NCBI GenBank assembly: GCA_028279945.1
Contig: JANQMT010000062.1
Coordinates: forward strand, 1 to 50,653
Direction of reading: 5' to 3'
Source of the DNA: JAKSCF01 sp028279945
GTDB taxonomy: Bacteria > Bacillota > Clostridia > Peptostreptococcales > JAAYPU01
Length of the DNA: 50,653 bases
The position numbers were made by a program, and so were the translations under genes. The notes under the pieces are model-generated. The model had not been told where the DNA came from. It ran no database searches and saw only the letters and a program-made list of their open reading frames with translations. This document shows positions 33,570-41,332 of the stretch, in pieces (the stretch's first letter is position 1; the number at the start of each line of letters is the position of its first letter).

Positions 33570-35486
33570 CTATCGTTTCAGATTTAATAATTCCTGAAGC
33601 ATCTCATCAGAAGTTGTAATGGTTCTTGAATTTGCAGAATAAGCACGGCTGGTAATGATCATCTCTGTAAATTCATTGGCCAAATCTACATTGGACATTT
33701 CTACAGTACTTGATTTTATGGTTCCAAAGCCGTCTCTACCTGCTTGGCCGACTTGTATATCTCCTGAATTGTCTGTATCGACATAACAATTGTTACCCAC
33801 TTTTTCCAATCCTTCCGGATTGCTGAATTTGGATAAGGCCACTCTGCCAAGATAGTAAGTGGTCCCGCCATAAACAGCACTCACTAAACCTGAGCTGTCA
33901 ATAGCAAAGGTTTCCAGTTGATCCCCATTCAACATTTTAGGAATCTTTAGTTTACTCAGTTTACCTGTGTCAGAAGTACTGGTAGGGTTATTAATCCCTG
34001 TAGTCGTATCCCCCGGTGTTGTCGTAGCGATAACCGTATCTAAAACCGGATTACTTGTGGATGTAACCGTTAAGGCTCCACCTGATGCTGTCTTTTCAGT
34101 GAATGTGATGGTTGAACCGGATACACTTGCCACATATGGCGGTGCAGGCGCTGTAGAATTATATGCTGCCACAATATTGGCTGCTGTTGCATCTGTATCG
34201 CCACCTGCAATAAAATCACCTGCTGCGCCTTCTGTTAAGGTTATGCCGCCAATGGTAATGGTTTTTCCAGGCTCGAAGTTTGTGCCTAGTTCGAATGAAT
34301 AGATACCTTTAGTGGTAGCATCACTGCTGGTTATGGCTGTTATATTGCTTACTGCTCCACCACCACCTGCTACTGTTATAGCTATATCTAATCCATCTAC
34401 GTCAGCTTGCCCAGAAGCTACTTTTTCAGTTAGAATAATCGTATTGTTTGATACCGATGCAATATATTTTCCAGTTCCATTATCATTGTAAGCTTTGGCA
34501 ATAGCTAAAGCAGTTGCGTTATCATCACTAACAACTGCAGTAAAGTCATTAGCAGCTCCTTCAGCCAATACTAAATCATTAATTCTAATACTCTCGCCTC
34601 CACCAAAATTTGAAACATCAAATGAATATACTCCTGGTATACCCGGTATATCAACAGAATTTGTAGTAATTGCAAAATTTCTAACCGCACTGGCATTGCT
34701 GGACGTGATACTTGTATCCGATAAATCTGTTCCTGAACCAACCTTTTCTGTTAAAGTAATGGTGGAACCTGATACACTTGCAGTATAATTTCCAGTTCCA
34801 TTAGTATTATAGGCATTAGCAATAGCAATTGCTGTCGCTCCAGTATCTGCTCCTGGAATAAATTGATTTGCTCCTGGTGCTGCTGCTACTCCAGCTAAAT
34901 TTATTCCATCAATATTTATAGTATCTCCAGCACTCATCTTATCAGTAATATCAAATGTATATACCCCTGGCGTATTAACAGGCGTTAATGAACTCGGAGC
35001 TACCGTTGTAAAATCATTAATGGTATCTGCATTGGTTTTATATTGATTGCCGGTTACATTATAAGGGACATAACCAAGGACATTCATACCATTAGCGGTT
35101 ACGATATTGCCTTCATAGTCAGTAAAAAATGCACCGTCTCTTGTAAACAGCAACGTGTCCCCACCGTCGGGAGAAACTGTAAAAAAGCCTTCTTTTTCTA
35201 TGGCTAAATCTAAATCTCTTCCGGTGGTTTGTAAAGCACCACCAGTCATAATGGTATCTATAGCTGCCAAAGACACCCCTAAACCTACCTGCTTTGGATT
35301 GATGCCGCCTGTATCGGATGTAGGCCCTGTAGCAGTGGATAGTGTTTGGCTGAATATATCTTGAAATCTGACTCTTCCGGCTTTAAAACCGGTTGTATTA
35401 ACGTTTGAAATATTGTTACCGATAACATCCATTTTAGTCTGGTTGCAGCGCATACCGCTAACACCAGCATATAAAGATCTTAACAT
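33570..35486 (-). CDS. flgE: Flagellar hook protein FlgE with triplicated internal domain
   Basis: Hook subunit of 638 residues, much longer than the roughly 260-450 usual in Firmicutes. The start MLRSLYAGVSGM, the NNISNVNTTGFKAGR motif near residue 26 and the C-terminal SSTVEMSNVDLANEFTEMI segment are standard. Between about residues 172 and 483 lie three related units of about 110 residues. Each begins PGVYSFD-like or KGIYSFE-like, contains ATALAIAKAYN-like, and ends ASVSGSTITLTEK-like. I chose ATG at 35486, 8 bases after AAGGAGG. A structured RNA element lies in front. Confidence 0.93.
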   Translation of the reverse strand: MLRSLYAGVSGMRCNQTKMDVIGNNISNVNTTGFKAGRVRFQDIFSQTLSTATGPTSDTGGINPKQVGLGVSLAAIDTIMTGGALQTTGRDLDLAIEKEGFFTVSPDGGDTLLFTRDGAFFTDYEGNIVTANGMNVLGYVPYNVTGNQYKTNADTINDFTTVAPSSLTPVNTPGVYTFDITDKMSAGDTINIDGINLAGVAAAPGANQFIPGADTGATAIAIANAYNTNGTGNYTASVSGSTITLTEKVGSGTDLSDTSITSSNASAVRNFAITTNSVDIPGIPGVYSFDVSNFGGGESIRINDLVLAEGAANDFTAVVSDDNATALAIAKAYNDNGTGKYIASVSNNTIILTEKVASGQADVDGLDIAITVAGGGGAVSNITAITSSDATTKGIYSFELGTNFEPGKTITIGGITLTEGAAGDFIAGGDTDATAANIVAAYNSTAPAPPYVASVSGSTITFTEKTASGGALTVTSTSNPVLDTVIATTTPGDTTTGINNPTSTSDTGKLSKLKIPKMLNGDQLETFAIDSSGLVSAVYGGTTYYLGRVALSKFSNPEGLEKVGNNCYVDTDNSGDIQVGQAGRDGFGTIKSSTVEMSNVDLANEFTEMIITSRAYSANSRTITTSDEMLQELLNLKR

Positions 35487-35499
35487 ATTCAATTCCTCC

Positions 35500-35636
35500 T
35501 TGAAGCCCTAACCAAAATCTTTGATTTTGAAGTAGGTCTCATACAAGTCGAATTCCCCAATCTATGATTGGATAGAATTGCGATTCGCAGAGTGGAAACT
35601 CTCCAGCCTTTGGCTGGCTAAGAGTTTTTCAGTTGA
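35500..35636 (-). promoter_or_regulatory. Structured intergenic RNA element, copy 2 (before flgE)
   Basis: On the minus strand AATCAACTGAAAAACTCTTA leads into hairpin 35627-35596 (CCAGCC-AAA-GGCTGG inner stem). An extra hairpin, 35578-35550 (CCAATC-ATA-GATTGG), is absent from copy 1. The linker TTGTATGAGACCTAC follows, then hairpin AAAATC-AAA-GATTTT (35528-35514), then TTAGGGCTTCAA touching the flgE ribosome binding site. The last hairpin replaces GTAATC/GATTAC of the other copies with a fully paired alternative. Confidence 0.7.
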
Positions 35637-35784
35637 TTTCGTCTTCGAGACTGCGATTTCAATGTTGGGCTTATAATCTTTAATTTTAAAAATTTTTTCG
35701 AGTTAATTATTCATTGTTGCTCCTGCTGCTTCAATCGGTCCGCAGCATTCAGGCTTCCTCAAGGAGGTCCAGCCTGTTGATTGA
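35637..35784 (-). other. Further structured spacer upstream of flgE element
   Basis: The rest of the gap before flgE has no gene. On the minus strand it holds two more hairpin candidates. One has CAGGCT/AGCCTG arms with inner CCTC/GAGG (about 35753-35779), and the other has GCTGC/GCAGC arms (about 35726-35747). A short ATGAATAATTA stretch resembles an end of the palindromic repeat. Confidence 0.4.
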
Positions 35785-36180
35785 TTATTTTGATCCTACA
35801 ATTACCGCACTGTCTATGTTGGTGAAGATATTTTCTTCTGCACTATTGGAGTCTACTGCAGTAATGATGGTCTTGTTTTTGATACTGGTTACAAAAGCAG
35901 TATCCTTGTAAAATAATACGGATTCTTTTGCCCCTTTTAGCTCAGCTTTTTTAATTGCATTCTCCAGCTTGTCCATGTCTTGTGCACTGAGAGCTACATT
36001 TCTTTGCTGCAATCGCTGTTGTGCATGGTTAGATATTTTAAGGGACTGATCTTGTATGGTATTGTTTAATATGTCTTGAAATGACGTAGAGGGCTTTTTA
36101 TTGGTTTTGGGTTCTGTTTTTTTGCTGTTGCCTACAGGCTCATACGGCAGTATGTTTCTGTTGTTGATACGATATGTCAT
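35785..36180 (-). CDS. Flagellar operon protein, TIGR02530 type
   Basis: 131-residue protein found between flgD and flgE in many Firmicutes; its molecular role is not established. The family core SNHAQQRLQQRNVALSAQ lies near residues 50-67, and the C-terminal half (ESVLFYKDTAFVTSIKNKTIITAVD) is a small beta-rich region. The N-terminal 40 residues are basic and probably disordered. AAGGAAGG precedes the ATG. It starts 15 bases after flgD. Confidence 0.85.
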   Translation of the reverse strand: MTYRINNRNILPYEPVGNSKKTEPKTNKKPSTSFQDILNNTIQDQSLKISNHAQQRLQQRNVALSAQDMDKLENAIKKAELKGAKESVLFYKDTAFVTSIKNKTIITAVDSNSAEENIFTNIDSAVIVGSK

Positions 36181-36195
36181 AATTAACCTTCCTTT

Positions 36196-36867
36196 CTATG
36201 TAATTTGCCCTTCTCCTGTATCACTTTGTTCATCAGGTGTCTCATTAGACTCTTCCGTTTCACCGGACTCTTTCGTCACAGGTGTTTCACCGGTTCCTTC
36301 TGCCTGGGGAGTCTCTTCAGATTTCTCCGTCGCAGGTGTTTCACCAGAGTCCTCTGTATCAGATGTTCCATCGGTTTCTTCTGTTTCAGGTGTCTCTTCA
36401 GACGCCTCTGCCTCAGGTGTTTCATCAACTTCTTGAGTCTCATTTGCTTCTTCTACTTCTTCCGGTTCGGTTTTTTGTTTTACAGCTACGATCTGTGAAA
36501 ATGCATATTCCTTATCATTCACTGAAAAAAGCAAACCATTTTTTGTTATCATATAGCCTTCTACAACACCATGGACCAGTTCATCACTGCCATCGTATAT
36601 GGCAACTTCTTTTCCTATTAAGTCGCCTCCCAATATCAAGTCTTGTCGAATCATCATCTGATTAAAAGAATTGTTGAGATTCTGCATTTGTTCTAAAGCA
36701 GCAAATTGTGCCATCTGGGCAACATATTCAGTATTATCGCCGCCACTTAGAGGGTCTTGATATTGAAGCTGTGCCGCCAGTATCTTAAAAAACTCATCTG
36801 TTCCCAATTCTTTTTTAGCCGGCGTATAATCGGTCGAATAATAGTCCGACGTATTTTGAATTTCCAT
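36196..36867 (-). CDS. flgD: Hook capping protein FlgD with acidic Thr/Pro-rich tail
   Basis: Scaffold that caps the growing hook. Residues 1 to about 132 are a normal short FlgD: GTDEFFKILAAQLQYQDPL near 22-40, NTEYVAQMAQFAALEQMQNL near 45-63, then a small beta domain. Residues of about 134-223 form a low-complexity tail rich in Glu, Thr, Pro, Ser and Asp, with repeated ETPxxE units (SEETPETEE, SGETPATEK, TGETPVTKE). Such a tail is not typical of FlgD. AGGAGGTG precedes the ATG. Confidence 0.92.
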   Translation of the reverse strand: MEIQNTSDYYSTDYTPAKKELGTDEFFKILAAQLQYQDPLSGGDNTEYVAQMAQFAALEQMQNLNNSFNQMMIRQDLILGGDLIGKEVAIYDGSDELVHGVVEGYMITKNGLLFSVNDKEYAFSQIVAVKQKTEPEEVEEANETQEVDETPEAEASEETPETEETDGTSDTEDSGETPATEKSEETPQAEGTGETPVTKESGETEESNETPDEQSDTGEGQIT

Positions 36868-36877
36868 TTCACACCTC

Positions 36878-38587
36878 CTAAGCTAATCGATTTAATGTGT
36901 TATCTGAGTAGGTACTTTTGTTTGCAAAAGCATTTCTTTCAGTGACCTCTCCATCAAATGCATTTTTCATAGTATGTCTTTGTCTAAATAATGCATTTTC
37001 TTCATCAGCAGGCTGATGAGATTCTCCAAAGGATTCGCTTTCAACATTAACTTCTAAGCTTTCCAAAGAAATCTCTTGATTCTTTATTTGATTTTTCATT
37101 TCTTGTAAATGATTTTGTACAGCTTGCTTTGCAGCTTCATTTTCAACCACAATCGTACCTTTTACGATTCCTTCAACCATTTCAAGCTGAATTTTCATGT
37201 TCCCCAATTCTTCCGGTTGCAGCTTTACTGTAAGTGTTGATTTTTCTTTGCCATTGATTTGTAAAGCTTGTTTTTGCAAAGCCATATAAATTTTATCCAT
37301 GTTCTGTATTTTTGCAAGATTTGGATTATCTTTGTTGATCATTAAGCTGCTGTCTTCATGAAGTAATCCATTCTCCATTATGGCCGGCTTAGCATTTAAT
37401 TCTGTTGCTTCACTTTCGCCGTATGCCGGTTGTAATGGTTCAGCTTGTACAACCTCTACTGCTTTGTTTGATTCTCCATTTGACAATGTTTTCTTATATT
37501 CCAACCTTTGAATTGGTAATGCTAATTCAAACTCCTGTTTGTTTAATGGCTGCTTAGATGTTTCTTTCAGCTGATGATCGATTACAATATTCTCTTTTGG
37601 TATTGCTTTCATCTCCAACGCTTCAGCTTTTCGAGGAATAGCCGCCTCATGTCCCACTGTCTTGGGTTCCATAACTTTCGAGTTCATCACATTCAAGACA
37701 GGGCTATTTTTTGAATCATCACTGCTATTTTTATAGCTGCGTACCAACGACAAGAGTTGAGATTGCTGCTTTAATTCTTCATTTGGTGTTATGGTATCCG
37801 GCTTTTGTAAATCGTAGGTTGTGATTTTCTCTAAGACTTCTCCCAATTTTTCTTTTAGTGCTTTTGCCTCAGTAGATTTTATGCCCTCAAGCTGCTGAAT
37901 GGTATTTTGGATACTATTTTTTAGCTTTTCCAGCTTCCCAGGTTGAAGCTGTTGAATGTTGTTCAGGACATGCTCTATCTTTTCAGGTTGAATGCCTTGA
38001 CTGTGGTTTGGCATATTCTTTGTTTCCTCAGATTGAAGCCCTTGAACCTTGTTTAGAATATTCTTTGTCTCCTCAGATTGAAGCCCTTGAGTCTTTGTTA
38101 AAATATTCTTTGTCTCCTCAGGCTGTAGTCCTTGAATCTTGTTTAGAATATTCTGTTTCTCATTGGATTCAACGCCTTGAATCTTGTTTTGAGTCTCCTC
38201 TGTCTTTTCAAGTTGAAGTTCATGAATCTTGCTTTGAACATTTCCTATCTTTTCTGTCGGTAATTCCTGAATGTTATGTAAAACATTTTCGCCATCCACT
38301 TTTCCTGTGAACAGCACAGACAGCTGACTCATAATGGTATCCATATCCATTGATGGGTCCTTATCTTGCTGTAAATTAATATCTGATATCAATTGGACCA
38401 ACTCGGCAAGTTCTGAAGACATATGGGAATTCTCAAAAGCATCTGTTGAAAATTGTGTATGCCTTAAAATCTGAGCAATAAGCGAATCAAAATTAACTGT
38501 AACCGATTCTTTGGTATTTCCTTTGGACAATCCTTGCTGCTGTGGTAGAATGCTTTCACTCATAGCATAGATTGCCTGATCTTTCAA
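36878..38587 (-). CDS. fliK: Flagellar hook-length control protein FliK with 15-residue repeats
   Basis: Secreted molecular ruler of 569 residues that triggers the FlhB switch when the hook reaches its set length. The C-terminal domain (about 460-540) has LTVKLQPEELGNMKIQLEMV, the FliK signature. The N-terminal half contains eight to nine tandem 15-residue units (ILNKVQGLQSEETKN type, residues of about 102-236). I chose TTG at 38587, 7 bases after AGGAGG; an upstream ATG would put that site inside the gene. A structured RNA element precedes it. Confidence 0.92.
   Translation of the reverse strand: MKDQAIYAMSESILPQQQGLSKGNTKESVTVNFDSLIAQILRHTQFSTDAFENSHMSSELAELVQLISDINLQQDKDPSMDMDTIMSQLSVLFTGKVDGENVLHNIQELPTEKIGNVQSKIHELQLEKTEETQNKIQGVESNEKQNILNKIQGLQPEETKNILTKTQGLQSEETKNILNKVQGLQSEETKNMPNHSQGIQPEKIEHVLNNIQQLQPGKLEKLKNSIQNTIQQLEGIKSTEAKALKEKLGEVLEKITTYDLQKPDTITPNEELKQQSQLLSLVRSYKNSSDDSKNSPVLNVMNSKVMEPKTVGHEAAIPRKAEALEMKAIPKENIVIDHQLKETSKQPLNKQEFELALPIQRLEYKKTLSNGESNKAVEVVQAEPLQPAYGESEATELNAKPAIMENGLLHEDSSLMINKDNPNLAKIQNMDKIYMALQKQALQINGKEKSTLTVKLQPEELGNMKIQLEMVEGIVKGTIVVENEAAKQAVQNHLQEMKNQIKNQEISLESLEVNVESESFGESHQPADEENALFRQRHTMKNAFDGEVTERNAFANKSTYSDNTLNRLA
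37877..38284 (-). repeat. Tandem 45-base repeats inside fliK
   Basis: Eight to nine in-frame 45-base units each encode 15 residues with the pattern ILNK-QGLQ-EETKN. The central three (residues of about 147-191 from the TTG start) are nearly identical, and the outer ones have drifted. Because the period is a whole number of codons, units can be gained or lost without breaking the frame. Confidence 0.85.
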
Positions 38588-38620
38588 TTTTTCACCTCCT
38601 TTCATGACCTAACAGCAATC

Positions 38621-38760
38621 TTGAAGCCCTAGCAGTAATCTCTGATTACGTTGCAGGTCTCATACAGAAACTCTCCAATCTCCGATTGGCTAAGAGTTTT
38701 TCAGTTGATTGCGTCGTAGGTCAGATGTCGCAAAGTCCAAATCTCCGATTTGGCTAACGT
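38621..38760 (-). promoter_or_regulatory. Structured intergenic RNA element, copy 3 (before fliK)
   Basis: On the minus strand there are three hairpins in a row: CCAAATC-GGA-GATTTGG (38753-38737); ACTCTTAGCCAATC-GGA-GATTGGAGAGT (about 38697-38670); and GTAATC-AGA-GATTAC (38649-38635). The linker TCTGTATGAGACCTGC and the closing TGCTAGGGCTTCAA match copy 1. AATCAACTGAAAAACTCTTA is shared with copy 2. A further short arm TTGCTGTTAGGTC lies before the fliK ribosome binding site. The GGA loops could also serve as CsrA contacts. Confidence 0.7.
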
Positions 38761-38802
38761 AGCCGACCCATGTTGTCATATATATCACTTAAAAGTCACC
38801 TC

Positions 38803-39252
38803 TTAAGTTGATATCCCTTTCTTATTTCTAGCAAATCCAATGGTAGCGATTTCGTTAAGTTCTTTTTCTTCTTTTAGCTTTATTTCTTTAATAAACTGTT
38901 CAAGCTCTTTTTCTTCTAATGATTCCATAATTTTTCTTTCTTTTTGAGCACTCTCTAATTTTATTCTGGCTTCATCTCTTTGCTGTTCACAATGATTGAC
39001 TTTATTTTTTTGTTCTTGAATTTTGCTCTCCAAATTTATCATATACTGCGCATAATGCTTCTGCTCTTGAATTTCAAATTGTTTTTTATGCCTTAGAGAT
39101 TCCATGGCTTTCTGATGGGTATCCGATATGTTATCTAATACATCATTTTCTTTGTTTAACCGATTGTTAGCATCAGCAAAATCTTCTTTTTTAAAGTCTT
39201 CAATCTGTTTTTTGTAATCTAATACGCTTTGAAGTGAATAATTAAATTTCAT
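38803..39252 (-). CDS. fliJ: Flagellar export chaperone FliJ
   Basis: 149-residue, almost entirely coiled-coil protein that links the FliI ATPase to the export gate. It starts MKFNYSLQSVLDYKKQIED, the usual FliJ opening (F-x-L-x-x-VL). Heptad-like charged helices continue to the end. It follows fliI by 18 bases. The end of the gene is followed by about 215 bases containing RNA element copy 3. Confidence 0.9.
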   Translation of the reverse strand: MKFNYSLQSVLDYKKQIEDFKKEDFADANNRLNKENDVLDNISDTHQKAMESLRHKKQFEIQEQKHYAQYMINLESKIQEQKNKVNHCEQQRDEARIKLESAQKERKIMESLEEKELEQFIKEIKLKEEKELNEIATIGFARNKKGIST

Positions 39253-39270
39253 ATGCCTACCACCTTACTC

Positions 39271-40578
39271 TTAAAATAATGCTTGCATCTTATTGAGAGT
39301 GTTATCCAATGTACTCATTTCATCCATACTCTGCTTTAACAGTTCATTGATCCTAGGATAAATATTTATGGCTTCATCCAGTTTTGGATTAGAACCCTTA
39401 ACATAAGCCCCAACATTAATTAAATCTTCTGACTCTTCATAGGTTGCCAGCATATCTCTGATCTTTGATGCCATATCCAGATGTTCTCCAGATGCAACTT
39501 GTGACATCAACCTGCTGACGCTGCCATTAACATCTATGGCCGGGAAATGATTTTTTGCAGCTAGTTTTCGTGACAAAACAATATGCCCATCTAAAATTCC
39601 TCTCGCAGTATCTGAAATCGGCTCATTGAAATCATCGCCTTCTACCAGTACCGTAAAAAATGCTGTAATGGAACCTTTTTCAGACGTTCCTGCTCGCTCA
39701 AAGAGCTTGGGAAGCAAAGCAAAAACCGAGGGCGTATACCCTTTGGTCGTGGGAGGTTCACCAATAGCCAGCCCTATCTCTCTTTGGGCCATTGCAAACC
39801 TGGTCACCGAATCCATAATCAGCATGACATTATAGCCTTTATCCCTAAAATATTCAGCTATTGAGATACCCGTATATGCACCTTTAATTCTTACCAAGGC
39901 CGGCTGGTCAGATGTGGCACAAACCACTACTGACTTTTTTAATCCTTCTTCTCCTAAATCTATGTCCAACACATTTTGTAATTCTCGGTTTCTTTCCCCT
40001 ATTAATGCAATGACATTTATATCTGCATTAGAGTGTCTGCATATTTTACCTATCAAGGTACTTTTTCCCACCCCGCTGCCTGCGAATATCCCTATTCTTT
40101 GTCCCATTCCCACTGTTATAAGGCCGTCGATTGCTTTTATGCCTGTAGCCATGACTTTATCGATTCTTTTTCTTGTCAATGGGGAGGGTGGTTTTTGATA
40201 TATGTCTACTTGATCTACCAGGTGTATTTCTTCATGATCCAAGGGATGTCCCAGTCCATCCAGAACCTTTCCCAATAAATCATCCCCAACGTTAATGCGC
40301 ATACATTTACCGGTGGGTATCACCCTTGATCCGGGTGCAATACCACTTAACTCGCCAAAGGGCATGATCAAAATTTTATCATCGCTGAAACCAACTACTT
40401 CAGCCGGTATTTTTTTATTATGATCGATTACAATTTCACAGATTTCTCCTACAAATGCTTTTATGCCTTCTACTTGTACGGTCAATCCAATAACTTGACG
40501 AACTTTACCTTCTCTTTTATAAAAATCCTTACTGGAAACGACAGCTTTATATTGATCAAAAGGAAATTTATGCGTCAT
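39271..40578 (-). CDS. fliI: Flagellum-specific ATPase FliI
   Basis: Hexameric ATPase of the export apparatus, 435 residues. Walker A is GIFAGSGVGKST near residue 165. VLIMDSVTRFAMAQREIGLAIGEPPTTKGYTPSVFALLPKLFERAG contains the Walker B and substrate-contact region. SVSRLM and the C-terminal helices complete the F1-beta-like fold. Its ATG lies inside the end of fliH (11-base overlap), with GGGGA upstream. Confidence 0.97.
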   Translation of the reverse strand: MTHKFPFDQYKAVVSSKDFYKREGKVRQVIGLTVQVEGIKAFVGEICEIVIDHNKKIPAEVVGFSDDKILIMPFGELSGIAPGSRVIPTGKCMRINVGDDLLGKVLDGLGHPLDHEEIHLVDQVDIYQKPPSPLTRKRIDKVMATGIKAIDGLITVGMGQRIGIFAGSGVGKSTLIGKICRHSNADINVIALIGERNRELQNVLDIDLGEEGLKKSVVVCATSDQPALVRIKGAYTGISIAEYFRDKGYNVMLIMDSVTRFAMAQREIGLAIGEPPTTKGYTPSVFALLPKLFERAGTSEKGSITAFFTVLVEGDDFNEPISDTARGILDGHIVLSRKLAAKNHFPAIDVNGSVSRLMSQVASGEHLDMASKIRDMLATYEESEDLINVGAYVKGSNPKLDEAINIYPRINELLKQSMDEMSTLDNTLNKMQALF

Positions 40579-41332
40579 TTTTGGTCCCCATTTCCAGCAA
40601 TGCTTCCTTTACTGTCTCCAGCTGACTGGTTATTTGAGTATCTATAATCTTAGTGTCGGTTTCTAACATACATCCTGTTTCATTAACGCTTTCATCTTCC
40701 AATACAGAAAAGACCGTATTGGGACATATTTCCTTAAAGGACTCTATTTGGCTTAAAAATAGTGTGCCTTTAGCAGGATGAACACGGATAATAATCTGAC
40801 TCTTATTTTTCAATTCAACACAGGCATCTTTTGCTATGAATAATAAATGTTCATCTCTATGGGAAATGGACTTAAGCAATATTTTTTTTGCAATATGAAC
40901 CGCTAATTCTATGATTTCATTTTCATTTTTATCAATGGTATCTTGAGCCATTTTATGTGCATTTTGCAGCACAAATTTGGCTTGTTTTCGAATCACTTCC
41001 CCTTGTTCTTGACCTTCTATTAATCCTTGATTGAAGCCTTGTGTTTTGCCTTCTTCAAAGCCTGATTTATAGGCCTCATCGTATGTATGCTTTTTAAGCT
41101 CGTCTATCATAACTTGTGCATCAATTTGTGCTTTTTGAAATGCTTCTTCTTTGACTTGGCGAGCATGGTATTCGGCTTCCAATATAATATTTTCTGCTTC
41201 CGCTTTGGACTTTTCTACCGGATCTAATATGCCCGGATGTACTTCTTTTTTAACATCATGGACGGGTATGACACATGCCGTTTTTTCCTCCTGATCGGCA
41301 TAGGACTTTATAATTTTATACGATGATTGCAC
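40568..41332 (-). CDS. fliH: Flagellar assembly protein FliH
   Basis: Regulator of the FliI ATPase that links it to the C-ring, about 254 residues. The central part has a long helix with small-residue repeats (GFEEGKTQGFNQGLIEGQEQGE, GxxxG type), typical of FliH. The C-terminal domain has VHIAKKILLKSISHRDE. I favour GTG at 41332, preceded by GAGGTG; a longer frame reaches 41371 inside fliG but has no clear site. It overlaps fliG by 17 bases and fliI by 11. Confidence 0.88.
   Translation of the reverse strand: MQSSYKIIKSYADQEEKTACVIPVHDVKKEVHPGILDPVEKSKAEAENIILEAEYHARQVKEEAFQKAQIDAQVMIDELKKHTYDEAYKSGFEEGKTQGFNQGLIEGQEQGEVIRKQAKFVLQNAHKMAQDTIDKNENEIIELAVHIAKKILLKSISHRDEHLLFIAKDACVELKNKSQIIIRVHPAKGTLFLSQIESFKEICPNTVFSVLEDESVNETGCMLETDTKIIDTQITSQLETVKEALLEMGTKNDA

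Noticed and set aside
33967..34302. Plus-strand reading frames inside flgE, fliK and fliD
   Set aside because: They follow from the repetitive codon use of the real minus-strand genes and have no ribosome binding sites or recognisable domains.
37877..38284. CRISPR array or tandem DNA repeat in fliK
   Set aside because: The period is exactly 45 bases and stays in frame with a protein pattern; there are no spacers.
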